Both the position numbers and the translations under genes were made by a program. A stretch of DNA of 64,000 bases, taken from NCBI GenBank assembly GCA_900642245.1, contig CAAAJI010000001.1, forward strand, positions 959,742-1,023,741. Reading direction: 5' to 3'. This stretch comes from Fragilaria radians. Taxonomy: Eukaryota > Bacillariophyta > Fragilariophyceae > Fragilariales > Fragilariaceae. Each line of letters starts with the position of its first letter. Position 1 is the stretch's first letter. Positions 55,351-64,000 of this stretch are shown in pieces. The notes below the pieces were generated by a model, which ran no database searches, was not told the DNA's origin, and was given only the letters and a program-made list of their open reading frames with translations.

Positions 55351-56848
55351 TGTTGAGAAAAAAGTTTGATTGCCTTTTTGTGAGGTGTCATTACGTTACA
55401 ATTACTCCGTTTTTGTGTGTTTTTGGAACAAACGATCAAAATCAGTGACGCAGTGGCGTCACATCTCATTTATATACAAAAAACAGACTTACCAGTGGCG
55501 ACTCTCCAGTATTTAAACATTGACATAAAAACAACAATCTAAGAAGAAGCAGCTTTCCTTTTGGTTTGACTATGTTTCCTTGATGCAGGTGACTATCTAT
55601 CATAGAGAATCAGGAACTTGACTTCAATTGCTATTTCAATCTTGAGGTACGGCACCTTTATAGCAACGCACAGAGTCTTCCGAATCGTGTTTGAAAGTTC
55701 CGTCCTGCTTTCCCGAGAATGAGAACAGTGATTAGAATACAGTTGAAAACTATAAATATGAGAATGAGTTTATATACAGTCTCTCATTCATTAAATTAGT
55801 GAAGAGACCTTTATCACACTAAAGCATAAGGTTTTGAAAACTCCCTCTTTTGAGTTAGCTGTGATTGATTAGGAAATTTTTCTTTCAGGTTGATCATTTC
55901 ATTTTTGTATCTATTTCAAGTATAGCTTGAGAATAAGTAATGTTTGCAATATATGCGTCTCCCTTTACTAGGAAAAAAGATGTGAAATACCTTTGAGTAA
56001 AGACAATACATAACAGTATAGGTTGTACGCAATACAGTCTAATAATACTATAATAAATTACTAAGGCTAAGAGATGTGTGTATGTACCAATACTGGAGAT
56101 GTCCAAAGTTATCGTTAGTACATAGCAAATAATACAAGAATTAATATTCTCATATTTATTCATCTTAATCTAGAATAAGTTGCTTAGTTAACCATTCTTT
56201 CTTTACCTTCCACAAATTAAATTAAGGCATAGTCTTATATGAATTTAGTGATGCTTAATATTGCTTATAAATGAAGAAGATCATTTCAATATCTTTTCAG
56301 CACCGTCATATTGATTACAGTAGGAATAGCTATTACAGATTCCTAAGTAACAAACAGGAATCTATCAAGATTCACGATTGATGAATCTAAGTCATGAATC
56401 AAAGAGCACAAAGTCTAAATGTTAAGTGGTGAATCCGAGCGTAAGCTAAAGAAGAGACTATGTGGTCAAGGAAACACGTTGCAATTGATTCATAAGGGAT
56501 CAAAGATAAAAGCAACTTTTTAGATCATAAATTACAATTTGTATAAGCCCTTAGAGCAACTTAGAGCAGGAAGAGTAGAAGAATTGGGTTAGAAACGTTT
56601 AACCAAGGCTAAATGTTCAAGAGTCAAGAATACGTTTTTGTTTAAGAAATCAGTCCTGAAGTCTCCTGAGATCAGAAAAAGATAAATAGTAGATTAAGAA
56701 ACAAAGTTAGGTGTTGGTTTGGCATCACACTTAGAGTAGGATCTGATATGACGTATTCAATTCATATCCAGCAAGTACATGTCATTGCGCAACCTTCTGT
56801 GCAAAATACTACAGGCACCAGCATGGCTAACAAGGGAAACATCCAGTC
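55351..56848. other. Intergenic with one dispersed repeat
   Basis: The first 150 bp should hold the START gene promoter; short GTGACGCAGTGGCGTCAC-like sequence near 55445-55462 is a near-palindrome. Otherwise A+T-rich, with the repeat at 56073-56163. Confidence 0.45.
56073..56163 (+). repeat. Dispersed LTR-like repeat, copy 2
   Basis: GATGTGTGTATGTACC and the next 75 bp align with 1939-2027 (roughly 70% by eye) and loosely with 17360-17431. Probably a solo or eroded LTR fragment of the gypsy family in this window. Confidence 0.45.
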
Positions 56849-57426
56849 TTATTGAATCCCCTTAACGTATCTTTTCTTCGCGAGATGATTTTCATCTCTG
56901 TAGCCTAAAGTACAATTCCAGAATTTCTTGTGGCTCTGAACATGTGGGCATTGTAACTCTGTGATGTCAATGCGATTGAATGTGAAATGTTTGATTTTTG
57001 TGTGGATAGAATTGTGAATCAATGATATTGGGAAACCCTCCACATCCAAAGTTATGGAGAAAATTACAGGTTGTGATGGCAATCCTATTATTAATTAGCA
57101 CAATTCTCCAAAATGATATATGACTAGATCGTAAACTTTGCCATTATAATCCATACACCATCGCATGGTCGGATGAGTCTTACTCTGCTCGAGAGTACCA
57201 ATATCAAAAGATGCTGCCCTCAGCCTGAGTGCACTGCCCGTGGTGGAATTAGGCTTCCAAAGAATATATGGTGTGACTGAAAAGTCAACTTTATAGGAAA
57301 GAACGGCTTTTCAGATTGAATTTCTCTAAAGGAAATAAAGCATTCAATTCCATCGGAACATTTCTGCCAACAATACAGTGGCACTATCTTAACACTAAAG
57401 AAGTGTCGCCCCATGTCTACAACCAA
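56849..57426 (-). pseudogene. Decayed coding relic, family unknown
   Basis: Reading leftwards from 57426, one frame is open to about 57310 (MGRHFFSVKIVPLYCW; CFISFREIQSEK). After a frame change it continues as VDFSVTPYILWKPNSTTG, ALRLRAASFDIGTLEQ and MRWCMDYNGKVYDLVIYHFG. It hits one stop near 57105 and then stays open to 56849. The composition is protein-like throughout, so this is most likely a gene or element with one frameshift and one stop. No family was recognised. Confidence 0.4.
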
Positions 57427-57721
57427 GCTACATTTCCAAGATCAACTCTTTAAACTGAATTATATACATTTGTTGAGTGCAATGTCCAGGGTCCATCAAA
57501 CTTTTCTCAGCTTAGTTGCGTCTAAAGATGGGCAGTTGAAAATGGGCGCCTATATGTCTACACTGACGTATTCTAACTAGATATGCTGTCATTAGCAACA
57601 ATGGACAATCGTTTTAATAAATCTGTGCTGCTTCCGACAACGTTTTAAAGATATACCCTCCAATTGTATAAGAGAGGCTGAAATTGTTTAAGGTAAAATA
57701 ATCTTCATTTGGCATCACGTT
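57427..57721. other. Short intergenic stretch
   Basis: About 300 bp without a recognisable feature, before the 3' end of the surface-protein gene. Confidence 0.4.
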
Positions 57722-58623
57722 TTAAATAGCTTGAAATACTAATCCAAAAACTACGGGCATAATAATGGCTAAAGCTGAGCTCACTAAAGAAGATGCACTG
57801 ATTGTTGGTTGCAAAGTTGGCGCCGGGGTTGGAGGCTCACTGGGTGTGACTGGTGCTTGGGATGGCGGTAACGTGTTCAACTTATCGGAGGATGGGCAAA
57901 CACAGCCATCAAGTTCAAATGCAATAGCTTCAATTGCTGCTTTTGCACGCAAGCATTGGTCATCTGTCCAGTTGGTGGAGCCAGTGCCAAACAAAGATGC
58001 GTTGATAACTCCGCAAGAAAGGAAGACAGTCGACAAAGACCCGGGGTCGGGAATTCCACCAAAATGCTCCATGGGACAGCAACCAGTTTTTTCTACCGGA
58101 AGAAAACTACAAGGCATGAATGCTGTACCATTCATACGCTGGGTACAAGGCCCCTAACCGCCAAGATCGATTGAATGTTAGATGAATAAATAATCATTCT
58201 TTCATCTGTTTGAAGAGAATAACTTACTTCTATCTTTGGAGGAGCTGTAGGAGCGGACTTGCACGCGCAGTTGGTGCCACCAGAAAGTTCTATATCAATT
58301 TTCATCGAAGCGCAGTCTGAATCCGAAAAGCTCTGCGACTGAGCTGAGTTGAACATATTCTTAGCCAAATTACAGTCCATAGTTTGAACAAAGTTTGGTG
58401 GGATCGACACTCCAAAGTTCATAGTGTTACAGCATGCTTCCAACTCAAATTCACACGGTTGACCCACTCTTGCTGCGCAAGAGCCTGCAACTGCGTTTCC
58501 ACCTGTGTTTGCAGATGCTGATGGCATCGTTAATGATGTTGCCACAGTTGGTGGTGGCGAAGGAGAAAACTGCGATTTAACACCTGTCGAGATGGCGAAA
58601 AGGTATAAGCTGAAAAATCTCAT
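57722..58623 (-). CDS. GPI-anchored-type Cys-rich surface protein
   Basis: Two exons, 58623-58228 and 58153-57722, with a 74-nt intron, give about 275 residues. The ATG at 58621-58623 opens a signal peptide (FFSLYLFAISTGVKS). Two Cys-rich modules follow. The first holds GSCAARVGQPCEFELEACC and later CNLAK and CACKS. The second, made by the splice, holds GPCTQR ... CSFLPVEKTGCCPMEHFGG and DGCVCPSS. Each includes a CC pair and ends with Cys-X-Cys. They are joined and followed by Pro/Thr/Ser-rich linkers (PPTVATS; TPAPTLQPT). The C-terminus is a bare hydrophobic stretch (SALAIIMPVVFGLVF) with no basic tail, typical of a GPI-attachment signal. It is probably a cell-wall or plasma-membrane surface protein. 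The modules may be a duplicated domain; the role is unknown. Confidence 0.78.
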
Positions 58624-58629
58624 CCTCAC

Positions 58630-59043
58630 TTTATTTATGATTTCAAATTATTTGACATTAAAAATCAAGATAATCAAAGATTCTGTTTCGGGTATCCACT
58701 TGGTTGGGCGCATGAAAAAGAAGTTTTAACACTAATGTTTCTTGACGCAGGCACTGCCAAAGCGTTATTTTCTTTGCTCTATTTAGCAGCAGGATAGGAT
58801 TTAGATTCATTCAATTCTAAGGCAAGGTATGTAACATATCTCATTCATAGCTTCGTAAAACGTTTCAAATATATATGTGAATGAAGTTTATCGGCTAACA
58901 ATATCCGGCAATTTTCTGGGTTCTAAAAACTCCAGTCAAACACTTTTAAGGGGTTGTGATTTTTCTTTCCATAATTTCCGATTCTACTTCGTTCCACACA
59001 CTCTTCAAGCTTTCCTTTCTGTTAATTTTTTTCGGCTATAAGC
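58630..59043. other. Divergent intergenic region
   Basis: 410 bp between the surface-protein gene (leftwards) and the esterase gene (rightwards); both promoters must lie here. No motif stands out. Confidence 0.5.
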
Positions 59044-59829
59044 ATGTCAGCTCGTCCAAAGATTTTACTCTTAGGGGATTCTTTGACGCAATTGGGATGG
59101 GATGGATGGGCTGGCCAGATTGCGCATGTCTATCAGCGTCGTGCAGATGTTGTCAACCGCGGCATGGCTGGTTACAACACCAAATGGTATTTAGAGTATT
59201 CCAATCGAAGCGATGTTTGGCATCAGGGCTTGGTTAAGCTCATCATGATATTTTTTGGAGCAAATGATTCCTCTGACAGAGTTATCAATCCAAGGCAACA
59301 CGTCCCCCTGGATGACTTTAAGGAAAATATCAAGACGCTGATCAACCTGAGCAAGAAACATTACGGGGAGGAGGTAGAGTTCCTACTGGTAACGGCACCT
59401 CCCGTGGTGCATCATCAACGTCTTTTTTTTCAGAAAGAAATGTTTGGTGCTAATGCGACAGGACTATTAGAGCGAAATATGGATCTCTCAAAGCTCTATG
59501 CACAAGGAATGACTGACGTGGGGGAGGAGAACAACATCCCTGTTGTTGATCTTTGGAATTATATGCAAGAGCATGAGCAATGGGATTCCTTCTTTTATGA
59601 TGGCTTGCATTTTACTTCGAGTGGTAATCAGTGCGTCGCTCGTGCAATCCTTGAAAAAATTAAGACAGCTTATCCGAACCTTACGGTGACAGCATGCCCA
59701 GCAACTCAACAATGGGCAAATTCAGCCTCTACTTGTAGTGATATTCTACATGATGGACCATACCATACCGAAATCGATCATGAAAATCATGAAGCTGCAT
59801 TTGATGCTCATGGGAAAAAGTTGATGTGA
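59044..59829 (+). CDS. IAH1: IAH1-type GDSL esterase
   Basis: Single exon, 261 residues. SGNH/GDSL hydrolase blocks are all present: ILLLGDSLTQLGWDGW (block I, nucleophile Ser), DVVNRGMAGYNTKW (block II Gly), IFFGANDSS (block III Asn), and FYDGLHFTSSGN (block V, catalytic Asp and His). The order and spacing match the isoamyl-acetate-hydrolysing esterase branch (yeast IAH1, about 240 residues). It would hydrolyse short-chain acetate esters in the cytosol. The last 40 residues beyond the usual end (with HDGPYHTEIDHENHEA) are an acidic, His-rich extension that I do not recognise. Confidence 0.9.
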   Translation: MSARPKILLLGDSLTQLGWDGWAGQIAHVYQRRADVVNRGMAGYNTKWYLEYSNRSDVWHQGLVKLIMIFFGANDSSDRVINPRQHVPLDDFKENIKTLINLSKKHYGEEVEFLLVTAPPVVHHQRLFFQKEMFGANATGLLERNMDLSKLYAQGMTDVGEENNIPVVDLWNYMQEHEQWDSFFYDGLHFTSSGNQCVARAILEKIKTAYPNLTVTACPATQQWANSASTCSDILHDGPYHTEIDHENHEAAFDAHGKKLM

Positions 59830-60237
59830 CGTAATGGTGAAAGTTATCTTACTGTAAATCTTGAAGGGTAAAATGATATTGCATTTGATATGTACTATTT
59901 TCCTTACTTTATCTTTCACTAATTCAAATAGTTAGGATAGCAAAGCCGAAGTAGTCCTTTAAATTTTGGAGCTTCACATACGGCTTTCGTTAGAGCTTTT
60001 CTCATTGTAAAAATCTTCACACATGATTGTTTTTTGCTTAACATCAGTTTGGATTTCCAAGAGACAACGCTTTAAATTTTACGACATCAATTCTAGACGC
60101 ACACTGTTATTACTCTTACGATATCGAGTTATACTATTGTTTCTGGATTAATTTCAGTCAAATACCGTTTTTGTAACATCTCAGATAAAAATTAAATACT
60201 TCTCCTTACTTCAAAACGATAAATGGTTGCGCAGCTG
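59830..60237. other. Intergenic
   Basis: No feature seen. Confidence 0.5.
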
Positions 60238-60661
60238 TTAGTAGTCTTTTTTATGGCTTTTTTCATTCTTTGGTTTGGAATCAGTCGAGGACCTTCGAGC
60301 AGGTAGTAGTCCGGTGGCAAACCAAGGTACAATAAGGTTTATCCCATAAACTTCGTCAATAAGCAATTCCACCAAAATATGATTTGACAGCACTGACAAG
60401 AGCAAGGATAATATTTCAAACACGAACAAAGGAAAAGCATAACTGTGAACACCACTCTGAGTAAAAATAATAATATCATAAACTGCAACACAGCAGAATA
60501 TATTCTGGCAAAACATGGAAATGGTAACCCTCAAGAACAACAACAAAAAGTAGCAATTATCAAGGGAAGCCTTGCAATTTAAACAGAATTGAAAACAAAT
60601 TCCAGTAGCCACAACTGCTAGAGGGTTTATCAAAACCAAAACTCCAAGACTAAAAGATAAC
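60238..60661 (-). CDS. Possible hydrophobic protein fragment
   Basis: A minus-strand frame open from an acceptor-like CTTTTAG near 60661 down to 60238, with three or four hydrophobic segments (VLINPLAVVATGICF; CYFLLLFLRVTISMF; FVFEILSLLLSVL) and a basic Ser/Lys tail. It could be the last exon of a membrane protein whose 5' part was displaced by retroelement B immediately upstream, or a chance frame in A+T-rich DNA. No family recognised. Confidence 0.25.
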
Positions 60662-60719
60662 GCAACTTAGCACATCAATCGTACTACAACTTCTAAGTTA
60701 AATTGCCTCTGAATTGATC

Positions 60720-61990
60720 TACATTAATTAATGCAGACAAGCACTCACAAGCAAAACCTATTGAAGACATCTCAAAATACTCAAGAGGGAAAATTATCAG
60801 AGATATCCAATTATATAACCTAGACATAATTAGATCAATGGAAGGTTTCACATATGCAACTTCTCTTGATCTAAACATGGGATATCACCATATTAAGTTA
60901 AATCCCACAGCCCAAAAGATATGCACTGTTTTTTTTTCTAGGGGAAAATGTAAGTACACACGTCTCCCAATGGGAATTAAAATTGCACCTGATGCATTTG
61001 AAAAAGTTATGTCTAAGCTTATGCAAAAATGGAATATATCAGGATTAGCTAGATGACTTATTGATCCTGAGCAATAAAGACTTCAAGGATCATCTAATTA
61101 AGTTGGAAATGGTTTTGGCCAGACTCTCTGTAGCGGGAATGAAGATTAATGCTGAGAAACCTAAATTCCTCACAGATGAAATTGAGTATTTACGATATTG
61201 GATTACTCGAAAAGGGATCCAACCGGTAAATAAAAGTGGAGGCTATGTTAAATATTTAACCACCTGCCACTCGGAAGGAAGTGCGTCAATTCATTGGCCT
61301 TGCCAATTATTACAGGGACATGTGGTTCCATAGAAGTGATTTCTTTGCTCCTTTAACTGAGTATACGTCAAATAAAACCAAATTCCAATGGCCCCCATAA
61401 CATACCAAAGCCTTTGAAAGAATCAAAAAGGTTATATGATCAGAAGCTTTACTAGCTTTCCCAGATTTTACAAAACCGTTTCTTCTTTACACGGGTGCTT
61501 CGGATTTACAATTGGGGGCCGTCATTATGCAGAATACTAAACCATTAGCATTTTATTCACACAATCCAAACCCAGCCATTGCCGTTATACCACGACAGAA
61601 AGAGAATTCCCTGCAATCATGAAAACGTGTAAAGAATATAAGCATATTTTATTGCGATATCCTATTATAGTCTTTACAGACCACAAAATAATGCGTTTTG
61701 CGCTGGCTTTTACTTATGGAGATCAATTCCAATACCTCCCAGGCATGAAAAATGTAGTAGCTGATGCCTTGTCTACATTAGACATTGAGGAAGTTCCCAG
61801 ACCTATAGAGGAAATTTCCCCTCTAGTGGACACAGCAGTGGAAACCAACAATAAATTTCCACCGCATTTCATAATTAATTTATCATGAGCAGCTGAAAAA
61901 CAAAGGACTCAGAGAGAAGGCAGCAAATGAGCCACATTTCTCCCTATAAACAATTCCTAAAGTACTAAATTGGGGGTGAATGTTCTACAT
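60720..61990 (+). mobile_element. Ty3/gypsy-type pol relic B
   Basis: Reverse transcriptase from about 60830: SMEGFTYATSLDLNMGYHHI and YTRLPMGIKIAPDAFEKVM are intact. The YXDD region is lost at a frame change (about 61055), then KDFKDHLIKLEMVLARLS continues. RNase H follows at about 61480-61790 (LLYTGASDLQLGAVIMQN; YPIIVFTDHKIMRF; GMKNVVADALSTLD). At least four stops or shifts disable it. It is much better preserved than relic A at 15.5 kb. After the pol end, a G-run followed by TGTTCTACATT at about 61974-61996 may be the polypurine tract and LTR start. Confidence 0.88.
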
Positions 61991-62439
61991 TAAGAATACT
62001 AGAAGATAACACATTATAAATATAATAAAACACAGCAAATTAAACTAGAAAAGCATTAATTCAAGAAGATGATATTTTGTACCAACATTTGGAGACTTCC
62101 ATTGTTGCTTGTACATTCAAATATAGATGATGAATGTATCAGCTATATTAGCGACAACTGAAAAGAATAAAATTTTAGAGGATACTAATCAAAGATCTCT
62201 AATGTTTAAGTGATAATAAATCACAATTGTTTCATGAAGTGTACATGACTTAAATATTTCATTCCAAATAAATACATCAAAAGATTTTTTTGACTACCAA
62301 AAGAATCTGGATATAATAATTCATCCTAAATAATAGGCTGATCTAAAGGCATACTATAGTAACGAAAAATTAGTCAGTCAAGACTCCACGCTTGTGTGAT
62401 TAATAAAACAAGAGTAGTTTTTCATAATTTTTTAAAAAT
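61991..62439. other. Possible LTR or spacer between two pol relics
   Basis: No coding signal. May begin with an LTR (TGTTCTAC after a G-run), but no matching 5' LTR or TG...CA end was found. Confidence 0.3.
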
Positions 62440-63790
62440 AGAACATAATGTTTCTACTTTCAACCTCTGCAGAGCAGAAACACTTAAAGAATTTAGAAGC
62501 ATTCTTTTAGGACTGAAATAATACTCCACACAGATCATGCAAATCTCAAATACAAAAAATTCAGCGCAGACAGAGGTATTATATGGAGACTCTTTATAGG
62601 AGAATACTCTCCTGATCTACAATATGTAAAAGGGGGACATCAATGTTGTGAACAATGCAATTAGGTGGTTACCCCAAAGATCCATATCCTGTGAAGATTT
62701 GCAGGAATCCTGTTATGCACTTGTTGAATGTCATCAAAACAAAAACAATACTGTAGAAAATCATGACTTCCATCCCCTGTCATATGAACACCTTTATAGA
62801 AATAACTTTTAAACAATTCCAGCAGGTATGAATAAAAAGACTTTCATGAGGGAGGAAAAAATAGATCACTTATATGCTACAATAACAAAATAGTAGTTCC
62901 AAAACAGTTACAGCAAAATGTAATTGATTGGTATCATATTGCCCAGTGTCACCTGGGAATAAATAGAGCAGAAGAAACTATTTCTAAACCCTTATTTTGG
63001 CCCAAGATGAGGGACCAGATCACAAACTATGTGCAAACATGCCCACTTGCCTAAGAAACAAAGGTAGTGCTATAAGTATGGATGGCTACAACAAAAGGAG
63101 GCTGAAGCAAGCCCTTGGGACAAAATGTGTGTTTACTTAATAGGACCATGTACAATCCGGAGAAAAGGAAAAAGGATCGCACATGCAAATGTGTCACAAT
63201 GATGACCCAGCAACTACTTGATATGAAATGCACAAGTACAACAATAAAAGATCTATTACAGTAGCCAATATAGCCAAACAAGAATGGTTCTCAAGATATC
63301 TGTGACCAACTTAGATAACTTATGACAGAGGTAGTGAATTTATAGGCAATGACTTCCAGTACATGATAAAAAATGACTATGAAGTTAGATAATAAATATC
63401 TGGATGAAGACAATCCTTAGGAAGGAATCTTAAGTGCAACTGCTTTTGCAGTTAGATCAACCTTTCTTACTAGTCTTCACAGTACACCAGGACAGCTTGT
63501 GTTTGGAAGTGACATAATCTTCAACATACACATAGCCAATTGGGAATGTAAGAAACAAAAAAACTCTAATAGATCTAGATAACAAAAGAGAAAATGCCAA
63601 GCATAAGCAGCATGCATGTAGGAGATAAGGTGCTATGAAATAGAGGGACAGAAAACAAGTATGAATCCCCGTACAAAGGTCGATTTGATATCAGGCAAAT
63701 CAATGATAATGGGACAGTGCCCCTATTAATCACTGTGGAAAATACCAATTAAATAAAGAAGAATAATACCTTACTATATGGCTCCTGACC
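62440..63790 (+). mobile_element. Ty3/gypsy-type RNase H-integrase relic C
   Basis: A second pol remnant. RNase H tail at about 62490-62690 (ADRGIIWRLFIGEYSPDLQYV). Integrase from about 62880: KQLQQNVIDWYHIAQCHLG (zinc-binding His region), FWPKMRDQITNYVQTCPL, catalytic-core pieces in several frames, then YLDEDNP ... GILSATAFAVRSTF with TPGQLVFGSDIIFNI near 63400-63520, and a chromodomain-proximal end to about 63780. Stops are frequent. It is not the missing 3' part of relic B, because RNase H is present in both and the sequences differ. Confidence 0.85.
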
Positions 63791-64000
63791 CTGATCATGG
63801 TGGAGAATGCAACATGCAGACTTCAGAGGAGAAACGGACGCATTATTATTGAGGTTTTGAACCCACAAACCTCAGAATAGTTTATCTTAAGTAATACTTA
63901 AGGAAAATGAAACATGTTAACTTAATCAGTTTGATGAGACAAAAAGTTCCATCAACAATTATTCAATGCACTAACTAAACCTTAGGCTAACCAAAAGTTA
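63791..64000. other. Window end, no gene
   Basis: A+T-rich. A small palindrome CTTAAGTAATACTTAAG at 63886-63902 is the only structure seen; it could lie in the LTR of relic C. Confidence 0.35.

Noticed and set aside
63886..63902. Palindrome CTTAAGTAATACTTAAG
   Set aside because: Short and A+T-rich; expected by chance and without supporting context.
1..64000. CRISPR arrays, operons or bacterial defence genes
   Set aside because: None seen. Introns, targeting signals and gene content are those of a nuclear algal genome.

Overview
The window looks like nuclear DNA of a photosynthetic stramenopile, most probably a diatom. The reasons are: A+T-rich sequence; genes with one or a few short GT-AG introns (about 58-122 nt); eukaryote-only genes (STRAP, CWC25, PMS2-type MutL, REX4, a Qc-SNARE, a BUB1-like pseudokinase); and at least five proteins that begin with a signal peptide followed by an aromatic residue at the cleavage site, the diatom-type presequence for secondary plastids. 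Species is not determined. About two dozen protein genes are supported. They are scattered on both strands and separated by 0.3-3 kb of A+T-rich DNA, much of it decayed repeats.

Layout. 0-10 kb: the end of a lipase-like membrane protein gene with a frame break, a small Ser/Gly-repeat single-pass membrane protein, decayed coding relics, and a multipass membrane protein. 10-15 kb: a lumen-type plastid protein, the WD40 protein STRAP, and a plastid CPP1-like J-like-domain membrane protein. 15-18 kb: a Ty3/gypsy relic with an LTR-like end. 18.9-24.9 kb: a plastid NhaD-type Na+/H+ antiporter with N-terminal CBS domains. Its last 371 bp and about 1 kb of downstream DNA are repeated after a 20-N gap, and a Helitron-like insertion is present in one copy and absent from the other. 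This looks like two haplotypes placed end to end.

25-48.4 kb: a plastid Hsp70-like protein lacking a substrate-binding domain, a METTL24/FkbM-like methyltransferase, a BUB1-like pseudokinase protein, a thylakoid-lumen protein, CWC25, an unknown membrane protein with a frame break, a glutathione S-transferase, PMS2 and a Qc-SNARE. 50-60 kb: a plastid TraB/TIKI-like protein, an unrecognised gene, REX4, a START-domain protein, a GPI-type Cys-rich surface protein and an IAH1-type GDSL esterase. 60.7-63.8 kb: two further gypsy pol relics.

The genes form no operon or cluster. The common themes are plastid housekeeping (ion exchange, chaperones, lumen proteins, pigment-enzyme stability), nuclear RNA/DNA maintenance, and cell-surface proteins. 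All gene models are read from splice signals and frames by eye; no homology search was run.
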